From assembly GCF_036689815.1 (NCBI RefSeq), contig NZ_JBAHUR010000002.1:372001-436000 (forward strand): DNA of 64,000 nt, given 5' to 3'. Position numbers and translations under genes: made by a program. Positions 8,575 to 16,518 of the stretch are shown piece after piece. The notes beneath the pieces were generated by a model. The model was not told the DNA's origin. It saw nothing but the letters and a program-made list of their open reading frames with translations, and searched no databases. Source of the DNA: Magnetovibrio sp. PR-2 (GTDB lineage Bacteria; Pseudomonadota; Alphaproteobacteria; Rhodospirillales; Magnetovibrionaceae). How positions within the stretch are numbered: the stretch's first letter is position 1; every line of letters starts with the position of its first letter.

Positions 8575-9843
8575 TTACCTCATCATGCCAAAAGGCATGA
8601 AAGGAATGTTTTCTCCAATTCTAATTTCTGTGTGCCCGCCCATATCGATCAGCCCATCTGTTTCGACCATGGAACTCAGAACGCCAGAACTGTCTGTGCG
8701 AAATTTATGCACCCTGACGCGACCATCGGATGTATGCTCAAGTCTGCCTCGCAAGAACTCACGCCGACCGCTACGGGATGTGTGCTCGAAGGCGCTTTCA
8801 ACTGGAAAAGACGTTGGATTGACATCTGTCGCACCAGCCAAACGAAGCAACAATGGCCGAGCAATCAACATGAATGTGACCAATGCCGAAACAGGATTGC
8901 CCGGCAACCCGATCAGCGGCTTGCCCAAAACATGCGCAATGCCAACGGGCTTGCCCGGTTTGATGTTGATTCGCCAGAACGCCAATTCGCCCAGAGAGGC
9001 AATCACCGGCTTGATGTGATCTTCTTCACCGACAGACATGCCACCTGATGTGATAATCACGTCCGCATCATCCACAGCATCCTGTACAGCCTTCATCAGG
9101 TCGACCGGGTTGTCACGAACAATCCCTCTGTCGACGACATCGCACCCCAACCACTTCAGCAAAGACAGCAAGCCAAAACGATTGGAATCATAAATGCCAC
9201 CAGGATTGAGTTCGATGCCCGGTTCATGCAGTTCATTACCCGACGATAAGACTGCAACACGAAGAGGGCGATAAACCGTTAAAACGTCGTGTCCAGATGC
9301 CGCCGCAAGAGCAAGATCCTGCGGTTTCAGCCGCACACCCTTTTCAAGCAGCTTTTGGCCCAAAACCACATCACCACCTGTAGGGCGACAGTTTGCACCA
9401 CGCTTCAGGTCCATCGGCACCTTGACCGTTTCATCCGTCGCCATGCAGTGCTCCTGCATGGCGACGGTATCCGCCCCTAGTGGGAGAGGGGCACCGGTGA
9501 AGATGCGAACAGCTTCGCCAGTACCCAGGGGGGGCGGGGCGGTAATCGTTCCTGCTGTCAAACGTGCACTTACAAGCTGCAGAAGACCCTGATTAGACTT
9601 GGTCACACTGGATGCTGCGTAGGCATATCCGTCCATGGCTGAATTATCAAATGGTGGAATGTTCAATGGCGACACCAATGGCTTCGCCAAAATTTTACCA
9701 AGACAGTTGAGCAACGGCAGACCTTCCGTTGCCGCGACACACGCAAATAAACGATCGATCTGCTCCCACGCCTCCTCTAGCGAAAGTAGCTTTTGTCCAT
9801 CCGCACAACAGTCGTAAGTGACCGACACCGTTCCTTCAGGCAT
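8575..9843 (-). CDS. moeA: Molybdopterin molybdotransferase MoeA
   Basis: Inserts molybdate into adenylated molybdopterin. The 422 residues show the MoeA order: SLEEAWEQIDR at the start, PPFDNSAMDGYAY in domain 3, and TGAPLPLGADTVAMQE. Then come SSGNELHEPG, the MogA-like core YDSNRFGLLSLLK with TSGGMSVGEEDHIKP, and the GLPGNPVSALVTF loop. The ATG at 9843 has GAGAAGAA upstream and is preferred over the ATG at 9858. The 5' end overlaps tatA by eight bases. Confidence 0.94.
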   Translation of the reverse strand: MPEGTVSVTYDCCADGQKLLSLEEAWEQIDRLFACVAATEGLPLLNCLGKILAKPLVSPLNIPPFDNSAMDGYAYAASSVTKSNQGLLQLVSARLTAGTITAPPPLGTGEAVRIFTGAPLPLGADTVAMQEHCMATDETVKVPMDLKRGANCRPTGGDVVLGQKLLEKGVRLKPQDLALAAASGHDVLTVYRPLRVAVLSSGNELHEPGIELNPGGIYDSNRFGLLSLLKWLGCDVVDRGIVRDNPVDLMKAVQDAVDDADVIITSGGMSVGEEDHIKPVIASLGELAFWRINIKPGKPVGIAHVLGKPLIGLPGNPVSALVTFMLIARPLLLRLAGATDVNPTSFPVESAFEHTSRSGRREFLRGRLEHTSDGRVRVHKFRTDSSGVLSSMVETDGLIDMGGHTEIRIGENIPFMPFGMMR

Positions 9844-10030
9844 GTTTCTTCTCGTCATCTATAGAATTTTGAGAAATCGCATCCTGACTCGGATCCTCAC
9901 GAACCCCTTTCTTAAACGCGCGTATGCCTTTGCCAAGATCACCCAGCAAACCAGGTATCTTTCCCCTTCCAAACAACAACAAGACGATGGCTAGAATAAT
10001 GATCCACTGCCAAACACCCATGACCCCCAT
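9836..10030 (-). CDS. tatA: Sec-independent translocase component TatA/TatE
   Basis: 64-residue protein with an N-terminal transmembrane helix (WQWIIILAIVLLLFG), the hinge FGRGKIPGLLGDLGKGI and an amphipathic helix with the tail FKKGVRED, the full TatA pattern. AGGGAG precedes the ATG at 10030. It is embedded between cofactor genes and overlaps moeA, so a dedicated extra TatA is made together with the molybdenum cofactor. That suggests an exported molybdoenzyme as the client. tatB and tatC are not in the window. Confidence 0.9.
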   Translation of the reverse strand: MGVMGVWQWIIILAIVLLLFGRGKIPGLLGDLGKGIRAFKKGVREDPSQDAISQNSIDDEKKHA

Positions 10031-10045
10031 GTCTAAAACTCCCTG

Positions 10046-10270
10046 TTACTTTTTATCTTTCGTATCGTTCACGTCACCAACCTCTTGCAATTCTTTCTCT
10101 GATTCTGAGAGGCCTTTGGTGAAGCTTAATGTTTCCTCCACAAGCCGATGACACCGCTCCCGGTCACGACACATTGGGCAAATCCTATCATTACGAAAAC
10201 CAGCAAAATACAAATCACAAACCACACGACGAAAATGACGGAAGATAGATCCCTCATCTTCAATGTTCAT
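10046..10270 (-). CDS. Small conserved-looking CxxC protein
   Basis: 74 residues and no family recognised. It contains several cysteines, including a CPMC pair in RNDRICPMCRDRERCHRL, which could bind a metal, and a charged C-terminal tail (SESEKELQEVGD, ending in KDKK). It starts three bases after the moaD stop and ends 16 bases before tatA, so it is part of the cofactor operon. A role in metal or sulfur handling for cofactor synthesis is possible but is not shown by the sequence. Confidence 0.65.
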   Translation of the reverse strand: MNIEDEGSIFRHFRRVVCDLYFAGFRNDRICPMCRDRERCHRLVEETLSFTKGLSESEKELQEVGDVNDTKDKK

Positions 10271-10272
10271 GT

Positions 10273-10530
10273 TTACCCACCAGTCACGGGAGGGAAGAAA
10301 GCAACTTCATCGCCAGACTTCAGGCGACTGTCTTGCGAAGAATGTTCCTGATTTACGGCGCTTCGAATAACTGAGGTATCAGAAAAAGCGGCGGCATAAC
10401 CATCGCCACGTTCAATCAACCAACTCATCAAATCGGAAATACTTTGCACCGTATTCGGTGCGGTAATTTGTTCGGAACCAAGCCCGATCTTTTCTTTGCA
10501 CCAAGCAAAGTACACTAAGTTCAATTCCAT
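10273..10530 (-). CDS. moaD: Molybdopterin synthase sulfur carrier subunit MoaD
   Basis: Ubiquitin-like sulfur carrier of 85 residues, ending in GDEVAFFPPVTGG with the terminal Gly-Gly that MoeB adenylates. It begins with the beta-grasp strand LNLVYFAWCKEKIGLG. It is the first gene of the leftward cofactor operon. GAGGGAAG lies directly before the ATG, and a 22-base palindrome and a hairpin lie within 110 bases upstream, marking the operon's control region. Confidence 0.9.
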   Translation of the reverse strand: MELNLVYFAWCKEKIGLGSEQITAPNTVQSISDLMSWLIERGDGYAAAFSDTSVIRSAVNQEHSSQDSRLKSGDEVAFFPPVTGG

Positions 10531-10554
10531 CTTCCCTCTACCTCAGGCAAAAGT

Positions 10555-10576
10555 GGTGGTGTCATATGACACCACC
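10555..10576. promoter_or_regulatory. 22-base perfect palindrome upstream of moaD
   Basis: GGTGGTGTCAT and its exact inverse ATGACACCACC meet at 10565/10566, about 25 bases before the moaD start codon. As DNA it is a good operator for a dimeric regulator. As RNA it would fold into a hairpin just before the ribosome site. No known ModE box or other consensus was recognised. Confidence 0.6.
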
Positions 10577-10587
10577 TAAGTTTGATA

Positions 10588-10641
10588 AAAGGCGTTGCTG
10601 CAAGGGACGCTGCGGCGTCAAATTCGTAGCAACGGGCCTTT
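10588..10641 (-). promoter_or_regulatory. Terminator-like hairpin in the moaD leader
   Basis: On the minus strand AAAGG(CC)CGTTGCT pairs with AGCAACGCCTTT, twelve base pairs with a two-base bulge. An internal hairpin (GACGC/GCGTC) lies in the loop, and the element ends in CCTTTT. It sits in the leader of the cofactor operon and could be an attenuator or the end of a short leader RNA. It does not match my memory of the Moco riboswitch. Confidence 0.45.
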
Positions 10642-10734
10642 CTGAAGAAACCAGTGTCAGGCACAAACATATAGATAGCAATATGCATGCCAGCCTTCAT
10701 CTCAGCTCTATCCTATTGTTTTATTTAAAACTTA
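10642..10734. other. Spacer between the mucR remnant and the moaD leader
   Basis: This is the likely site of the moaD operon promoter, but I see no convincing -35/-10 pair and no sigma-54 (GG-N10-GC) element. Confidence 0.3.
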
Positions 10735-11061
10735 TTAAACGCTCGCATGGCACTGGAATGAGATTTTGAACAGAGGGGGCGAAATCTGTTCGGAACACCA
10801 AACAACATCATGAACACCTAATGCACAACAGACTGGTTGTTCGAGATGCGTTTCCCCAGCGCCAAGTCCAAATTCTTTTGCAACACCACTTCGCTTCTGA
10901 GCATAGTTTGGGGCGACCATGGGGTATTCAGGTGTGACAGATTGAAAAATTGGATCAGCAGGCTTCAACTGTTGGCTGCGCTCTTGCTTTTGGGAAACTG
11001 TATAAAATCTTGTATAAACCTCTTCGACAGGTTGGACTACTCGCCCTGACCTAATTCGTGG
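10735..11061 (-). pseudogene. MucR/Ros-family regulator remnant lacking its zinc finger
   Basis: The leftward open frame has VVQPVEEVYTRFY and KPADPIFQSVTP, matching the MucR N-terminal half. It then jumps directly to EYPMVAPNYAQKRSGVAKEF, the MucR C-terminal end. The zinc-finger segment that normally lies between (about 40 residues with two Cys and two His) is absent. The frame has no start codon after the upstream stop at 11062..11064, and it runs on into an unrelated tail. It is a decayed regulator gene with an internal deletion. Confidence 0.7.
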
Positions 11062-11208
11062 TTACCGACATACGATGAAACCATTTAAGACGTGAACCGG
11101 ATTGCGTCAAACACCATTATTGAATCCGAACTGCTACTTCTTGGATTGTCTTCAGTGTTGAATTCAGCCCCCATCTTCATTCCCTATTTTATTTCCATAA
11201 ATCATTTA
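11062..11208. other. Non-coding spacer
   Basis: This stretch lies between the mucR remnant and the terminator at 11209. A GTG-started frame crosses it on the plus strand (11092..11292), but it has no family resemblance and runs through the terminator, so I do not call it. Confidence 0.3.
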
Positions 11209-11265
11209 TTAAAAAAACAGGAGCCGGGCGACCGGTTAATGCATCGTGACCGATGCCCAGGCTCC
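11209..11265 (-). terminator. Strong intrinsic terminator, leftward
   Basis: On the minus strand GGAGCC-T-GGGC pairs with GCCC-GGCTCC, with a second inner pairing (CGGT/ACCG), and the stem is followed by TGTTTTTTT. It would end leftward transcription coming from mobA and the AioXSR-like genes, about 0.68 kb downstream of mobA, or from an RNA made in the spacer. Confidence 0.75.
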
Positions 11266-11893
11266 TTCAAGTTTGCGCGAGAACGTGATTAGCAGTCTCG
11301 CTTGGGGTAAATGCTGAGTAGACTTTACAGCGCGCGTCTTTTGACGTTTGCAGAAAAACACTGAACCCTAATTCACCATTTCAGTCATCAGCTGTGACCA
11401 CTTAATGATTGAAACTGGAGCTATAGCATTTCAGTGGTTACCCGATTACTCAGGTGACTCTAAACAGCGATGTGCGGGAGAAAGTCAGAAAGATAAATCA
11501 CCGTCAAAGACACGAGTGGGAAACCTGTATCATTTCTCATGAGAAGAACACCGACTTCCCCAGCACGGAACAAACAAAGCAAATCATGTGCCAATAGCTG
11601 CGTCACACCTACATTTGGATCTGTGAGCAAATCCTTACATAATGGCTCGCAATCATTTTATCTCTTGGAAAACCGAACCGAGAGACAAACACTTTGAAAT
11701 ATATACCTAAAATGAAAACTGTCTTTGGTAATAGGATCGCGCGAACGTTTGTAAAGACGTTGTTGTCAACAATAACCAACTGACGCCACAGAGAACCAGA
11801 TACTCCCCCATGTGCCGATCATTAAACATCGGCAAAAGAAAACGTCAGGAAATTCTTACGACCTAAGCGCTCTCTAATGTGCAGGGAAATGAA
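11266..11893. other. Gene-poor 0.6-kb stretch downstream of mobA
   Basis: No complete gene is seen. A leftward open frame at 11460..11657 has plausible residue composition (segment VGVTQLLAHDLLCLFRAGEV) but no start codon and no recognised family; it may be a relic. The region is AT-rich and fits degraded accessory DNA. Confidence 0.35.
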
Positions 11894-11929
<36 letters not shown>

Positions 11930-11948
11930 CAGAAGATCAGCCCCCTGC

Positions 11949-12608
11949 TTAGCGCATGGAACGCACGAGCCTAACGAGATGTTCAGCGATCATTAGATCA
12001 TCTGGACGATTGATATTGAAGAATGGATCTATGGGAAGTGCCTGCCATTCGACAGAAATCGAATGATGCCTCTTGATCCAACTGAATACTTTTCGGGCCT
12101 TACCAGACCGAACATCTTCGTTTAGATCATTCCTAATATTCATACTCCAAAGACTAATCAGGGGATGAGCCCTGCCCATAACGCCTACATAGGCAATATC
12201 GGCATCACCAGCACTCAGCGGGCCATTCAACACTTGGACTAAGTCAAGCGGTACAAAAGGACAATCAACCGTTACAACGATCATACGTTGGCAATCCGGA
12301 TGAAGCTTGTGAATGTAATTCATACCCGCTGATATGCCGGCAAGGGGACCTGCTTGCTTAATCTCATCAGCGACAATAGGTAATCCTGTTTGGATGTACT
12401 CCGGTTCAGGTTCATTACTCATAATTAAGGTATGTGATACCTGAGGCTGAATCCGTTGGGTAACGTGATCAATTAGATTTTGACCGGCTAGATCAAATGC
12501 ACCTTTGGCACCGCCCCCCATGCGACGGGCATTTCCTCCTGCCAGAATTAATCCACATATGTCTTTTGAGTTCACAGGCACGTTCCAAACGTCGTCGACA
12601 GAATGCAT
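11949..12608 (-). CDS. mobA: Molybdenum cofactor guanylyltransferase MobA
   Basis: Transfers GMP to Mo-molybdopterin to make the MGD form used by DMSO-reductase family enzymes such as arsenite oxidase. The 219 residues have the nucleotide loop LILAGGNARRMGGGAKG near residue 20, ADEIKQAGPLAGI near residue 80, and the metal-site motif VTVDCPFVP. It lies 50 bases downstream of the sigma-54 activator on the same strand and may be co-transcribed with the sensing genes. Its presence implies that the client molybdoenzyme uses bis-MGD. Confidence 0.92.
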   Translation of the reverse strand: MHSVDDVWNVPVNSKDICGLILAGGNARRMGGGAKGAFDLAGQNLIDHVTQRIQPQVSHTLIMSNEPEPEYIQTGLPIVADEIKQAGPLAGISAGMNYIHKLHPDCQRMIVVTVDCPFVPLDLVQVLNGPLSAGDADIAYVGVMGRAHPLISLWSMNIRNDLNEDVRSGKARKVFSWIKRHHSISVEWQALPIDPFFNINRPDDLMIAEHLVRLVRSMR

Positions 12609-12657
12609 TGAGATGATCTGCTTCGTTTAATCTCTCACAGAGGGTACTGAACGGGTT

Positions 12658-14013
12658 TTATGTCTCTCGAATGTACTGATCCGTAGCGAGATCGTATTTC
12701 CGCATCTTTTCCCACAATGTCGTACGCGACACCCCCAGCAATTCGGCTGCCTGGGAGATATGCCCCTGCGTAAAAGCCAAGGCGTTTAGAATATGTCGGC
12801 GCTCGAACGCCTGACGCGCCTCAGATAGTGAAGCAACGCCAGAAACCTCATCAAGGGTCTTATCTTCCAAGAGAAAGTCAGCAAACAGATCTGAATGATT
12901 GAGCCAAGTTCCATCTGCAAGCACCACAGCCCGTTCAACTCTATTTCTCAATTCACGTATGTTTCCCGGCCATTCATGGGTCATGGCTTGCTCTTGCGCA
13001 ATGGCAGATATCCCTCTAACGGGGCTGTCAAATGACTGGGCAAATTCCATCATAAACTTATTCATCAATGGAAGAATATCCTCGGGCCGCTCTCGAAGGG
13101 GTGGAATTTCAATCGGTATAACGTTGATGCGATAGAACAAGTCTTCGCGGAACTCGCCCGCCACCACACGTTCCTGGAGGTCAACGTTGGTTGCAGATAT
13201 TACACGCGCTTTAAACGGCAGTGTCTCCTTCCCCCCAACACGCATATATGTCCTTTCCTGAAGGAGACGCAGCAGCTTGGCCTGCATATCAAATGGCAGT
13301 TCACCGATCTCATCTAGAAATAGTGTTCCGTCTTGCGCACGCTCGGCAAATCCCTCGTGACGTTCCTTGGCATCAGTGAAAGCGCCTTTTTCGTGGCCAA
13401 AAATTTGAGACTCAAGTAAGTTGAGGGGAATAGCTGCGCAGTTCACTTCGACAAAAGGTTTATCCACTCGAGGGGACACCTCATGAAGAAATCGTGCGGC
13501 AACTTCCTTACCAACACCACTTTCACCCGTCAACATAACGGTACTTTCCACGGCCGAGGCACGGCGCAATATTCTTTCGATGTAGCACATTGCCGGAGAC
13601 ACCCCTAAGACACCGTCGCCATGACCGCTGCATTTGTGTTGCAGGAGACCTTCCATACGTTCAAGAAAGTCGTCCATCTCAAAAGGCTTTGTAATGTAAT
13701 CACCAGCGCCAGAACGCACTAAACGCACGGCTTGATCAATATTTGCAAAGCCCGTTATGAACATGATGGGAGTCGTGCCGATAGACGGCATCGCTGCATG
13801 GAAGACCTCCTCACCATTCATGTCAGGCAATCGAATGTCACATATGATCATGTCTGGCGATGATTCAGAAAGACCTTTAAGGCCATCCTCACCGGACTCA
13901 TGCCACTGCACATCAAAACCTTCTAGCTCGAGGCGTTGCAGTAAGGACTCGCCCATAATTGGGTCGTCCTCAATTATGACAACTTTTCTTTTGGTCGCCG
14001 GATTAGTTTGCAT
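12658..14013 (-). CDS. Sigma-54 dependent response regulator (AioR-like)
   Basis: NtrC-type activator of 451 residues. The receiver domain (about 10-125) has the acidic pair EDD, the phospho-acceptor in CDIRLPDMNG and Lys in TKPFE. The AAA+ domain (about 138-365) has Walker A GESGVGKE and Walker B GTLFLDEIGE. The C-terminal Fis-type helix-turn-helix contains QAAELLGVSRTTLWEKM. The sigma-54 contact loop reads GAFTDA rather than GAFTGA. It overlaps the kinase gene upstream by 11 bases. With the PhnD-like protein and the kinase it forms the AioX-AioS-AioR arrangement known for arsenite oxidase control; ArxR or ArrR are alternatives. Confidence 0.85.
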   Translation of the reverse strand: MQTNPATKRKVVIIEDDPIMGESLLQRLELEGFDVQWHESGEDGLKGLSESSPDMIICDIRLPDMNGEEVFHAAMPSIGTTPIMFITGFANIDQAVRLVRSGAGDYITKPFEMDDFLERMEGLLQHKCSGHGDGVLGVSPAMCYIERILRRASAVESTVMLTGESGVGKEVAARFLHEVSPRVDKPFVEVNCAAIPLNLLESQIFGHEKGAFTDAKERHEGFAERAQDGTLFLDEIGELPFDMQAKLLRLLQERTYMRVGGKETLPFKARVISATNVDLQERVVAGEFREDLFYRINVIPIEIPPLRERPEDILPLMNKFMMEFAQSFDSPVRGISAIAQEQAMTHEWPGNIRELRNRVERAVVLADGTWLNHSDLFADFLLEDKTLDEVSGVASLSEARQAFERRHILNALAFTQGHISQAAELLGVSRTTLWEKMRKYDLATDQYIRET

Positions 14014-15454
14014 GTTCGTTTAATCTCCCCATGACAGGCACACGCACTGTCACAACAGACCCTTTATCAGGCCTTCTTTCAACATTGATCTCGCCGCCCA
14101 TTCGTTTGGTGAGCATTCCAACTGTCCAGGCCCCTAACCCCAAAGTGACTTCTGGTACCCCTGAAATGGACGGACGAGTAAGTTGTTCTTTAACAGCATC
14201 AGGAATGCCCGCCCCCTGATCCAGCACCAGGATTCTCACTTCCGTTTCATTGCATTTGGCATCAAATGACACTTCCCCACCATCTGGTGAAGCTTCACAT
14301 GCATTCAACAACAGGTTCAGTGCTATTTGGCGAAGAGAGGTTCCATCCACAGAAACCTGTTGCGGTAAAGTGTTTGACCAAACAAGGTTCAAGTTTTTCT
14401 TATTTACGATATGTTGAATCAAGAATTGAAGGTCTTCCATATCGCGCAATCTAAGAATTTTTGGCTCGCTCCCTCCTTTGTACGTCACCAAAGTTGCCCG
14501 CGTCACATTTGCAATTCCATCCAGGCCACGGCTCAACAGATCAAGAGATCTATTTCTCGTCTTCTCCTCCGCGCCGTGTTTGCGGATCGTGTCGATGGCA
14601 TTGCGCATTCCGCCAAGCGGATTGTTCACTTCATGTGCCATGGAGGAAGAAAGCTTTCCAATCAAAGCCAGTTTCTCCTCTTCAGCCAAACGTTCGGCCA
14701 ATTTCGATCGTTCTTGAATAGCCGATCTCATCGCATCGAAACGTTTAAAAAGCAGTCCAAATTCTGTCTTGTTATTGATCATGTTTGGGGGAAGCGGTAC
14801 GTCTTCCCCGTGACGTACACCTTCAACAAAACGACTGAGCAAGCTGATAGGCTGGACCATGCGTAGTATGGAAATGTAGCCAAGTAACACAAAGGTCATC
14901 GTCAAAAACAATGCGCCAGACAACAGCGTAAACAGTACTTGTCGCCGTTCCGCAAGGATGTGAGAAATATTCAGTGCGGCAAACAAATCTCCGACGGGTT
15001 GATCGGCTTCTTCAAGTGGTCTCCAAACCCAGGCAACGCCCAGGTCTTCATTAATGTGTAATTTATGGTTATCAGAAAACGGCTTTCTCAAACTCGTTGG
15101 CAACCCGCTGGCAACGGGGAAACGTGACGGATCGGAAGATGCCAAAACACTTCCGTTTGTTAAGGCAACGACTGAATATACGGATTTCACAGCAGCATAC
15201 TGATACTGTGCTCGGTCAAGAACGTCATAAGTTTCCCATGTATCATGACGAATGACATGAGGAATTAAAGCCGTCGACACACCGTCCAAATACATCTCTG
15301 CCAATTGGTTCAGTGTCGTCTGTTGTGACGCAGTCATGCGGTCATAGATCAGGTATGCAACCACCATAGACATCAGGCTCATCAAGAGCGCCACAAACAA
15401 AGGAGCCTTGACGACCATTGGCCATGCTGCAGGTGATAAATCCTTCCGTTTCAT
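14003..15454 (-). CDS. Sensor histidine kinase (AioS-like)
   Basis: 483 residues with an N-terminal transmembrane helix (about 13-38), a periplasmic sensor region of about 130 residues and a second helix near 175-200. A HAMP-like linker, a HisKA domain with the phospho-acceptor in SMAHEVNNPLGG, and an ATPase domain (LNLLLNACEAS, DQGAGIPD, GLGAWTVGML) follow. The start codon overlaps the stop of the binding-protein gene by four bases and the 3' end overlaps the regulator, so the three are translated together. It probably receives the ligand signal from the periplasmic partner. Confidence 0.88.
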   Translation of the reverse strand: MKRKDLSPAAWPMVVKAPLFVALLMSLMSMVVAYLIYDRMTASQQTTLNQLAEMYLDGVSTALIPHVIRHDTWETYDVLDRAQYQYAAVKSVYSVVALTNGSVLASSDPSRFPVASGLPTSLRKPFSDNHKLHINEDLGVAWVWRPLEEADQPVGDLFAALNISHILAERRQVLFTLLSGALFLTMTFVLLGYISILRMVQPISLLSRFVEGVRHGEDVPLPPNMINNKTEFGLLFKRFDAMRSAIQERSKLAERLAEEEKLALIGKLSSSMAHEVNNPLGGMRNAIDTIRKHGAEEKTRNRSLDLLSRGLDGIANVTRATLVTYKGGSEPKILRLRDMEDLQFLIQHIVNKKNLNLVWSNTLPQQVSVDGTSLRQIALNLLLNACEASPDGGEVSFDAKCNETEVRILVLDQGAGIPDAVKEQLTRPSISGVPEVTLGLGAWTVGMLTKRMGGEINVERRPDKGSVVTVRVPVMGRLNEHAN

Positions 15455-16344
15455 AAATAATCCCTGACCGCATCCATCTTGTCTGCGATGGCATCGTAGT
15501 TTTGAGAATCACCTGGCACAAAACCATCCAGATGCAGTGTGTTCAGGACTTCTCGCCCCAATGCATCACTCGACATGAGGAACAAAGCCTCTGCCAACTC
15601 ATCTGCCATATTGTCGTCCATACTATCCACACTGCAGGCGATTGGGGGAAACCCAAGCGGCTCTGACTTTCGAATTACGCGCGTACCTGCGACCAGTTCC
15701 GGTTCATACTTGGCCACGACATCCCACACGTACCCATCGACGCTGCCGCTCTGCGCAAGACCGGATGACACAGCCCGTATCACATTCCGATGGCTATACG
15801 TGAAGATAGATTGAGAGAAAAAATCACTTGGATTTTTCTTTTTTTGAGCCAACAAATGCAACGTCACCAGATAGCCAGAATTGCTGTTTGGGTCTGAAAA
15901 GGCGTGAACCTGATCAGCCAAGTCCTCAATATATGCAGCAGGATTGTTTTTATTGACGATCAAGTAGGACTGATACAGCGGCTCACCTTTATAGAGCGGC
16001 ATAGCCAGCAACTTGAGACGTTCCCGATATTGCACATACGGGAACCCACATATCCAGGCAGCTTGTAGGCCGCCCGAGAGCAACAACGATGTGATCTCTT
16101 GATATGTTCTTCGCATCACCGGCGTGACTGGATGCTGCAACTTTCCCGTAAAATATTTTGTCATAGCGGCCATGATTTCCAGATTGGAGTCCAGAAAGAC
16201 TGGCGTCAGACCAAATTTATACGGATGATGCGCAAGCACCGAGGGACCGCCCATCATAGCTGTAGCAGCAAATGCCGCCCCGCCCGTTAGGCATTGCCTA
16301 CGGCTTAATCTGTTCAGCGGTCCTTGTTGACCATTTATCGACAT
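15451..16344 (-). CDS. Tat-exported PhnD-like binding protein (AioX-like)
   Basis: Phosphonate-type (PhnD family) periplasmic binding protein. The start at ATG 16344 has GGGGAGG six bases upstream. A twin-arginine signal RLSRRQCLTGGAAFA is followed by an Ala-rich h-region. A Cys in AAWICGFPYVQYR, near residue 100, falls where AioX of Agrobacterium and Rhizobium carries its arsenite-binding cysteine (residue 106-108 from memory). The kinase follows with a four-base overlap, as in aioXSR. I infer arsenite sensing from the fold, the cysteine and the gene order; no ligand can be proven from sequence. Confidence 0.8.
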   Translation of the reverse strand: MSINGQQGPLNRLSRRQCLTGGAAFAATAMMGGPSVLAHHPYKFGLTPVFLDSNLEIMAAMTKYFTGKLQHPVTPVMRRTYQEITSLLLSGGLQAAWICGFPYVQYRERLKLLAMPLYKGEPLYQSYLIVNKNNPAAYIEDLADQVHAFSDPNSNSGYLVTLHLLAQKKKNPSDFFSQSIFTYSHRNVIRAVSSGLAQSGSVDGYVWDVVAKYEPELVAGTRVIRKSEPLGFPPIACSVDSMDDNMADELAEALFLMSSDALGREVLNTLHLDGFVPGDSQNYDAIADKMDAVRDYL

Positions 16345-16518
16345 ATGCAACCTCCCCTAGTTTGCCCTTTGATTTGGTTGAGATCGTTTTGTGCCCCAAC
16401 TTGATTTTGTGCTTTGCCACAAAACTCAAATGCATCAGATTCAAAGAAATGATTCCACGCAGTAGAGATGTGAAATGCACTGCAACAGATTATGTGTCGT
16501 TCACAGTCTGTGCCTACT

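Noticed and set aside
10530-10800. Sigma-54 promoter before the moaD operon
   Set aside because: TGGCAC near 10749 on the plus strand lacks the matching GC element at the right spacing and points the wrong way.
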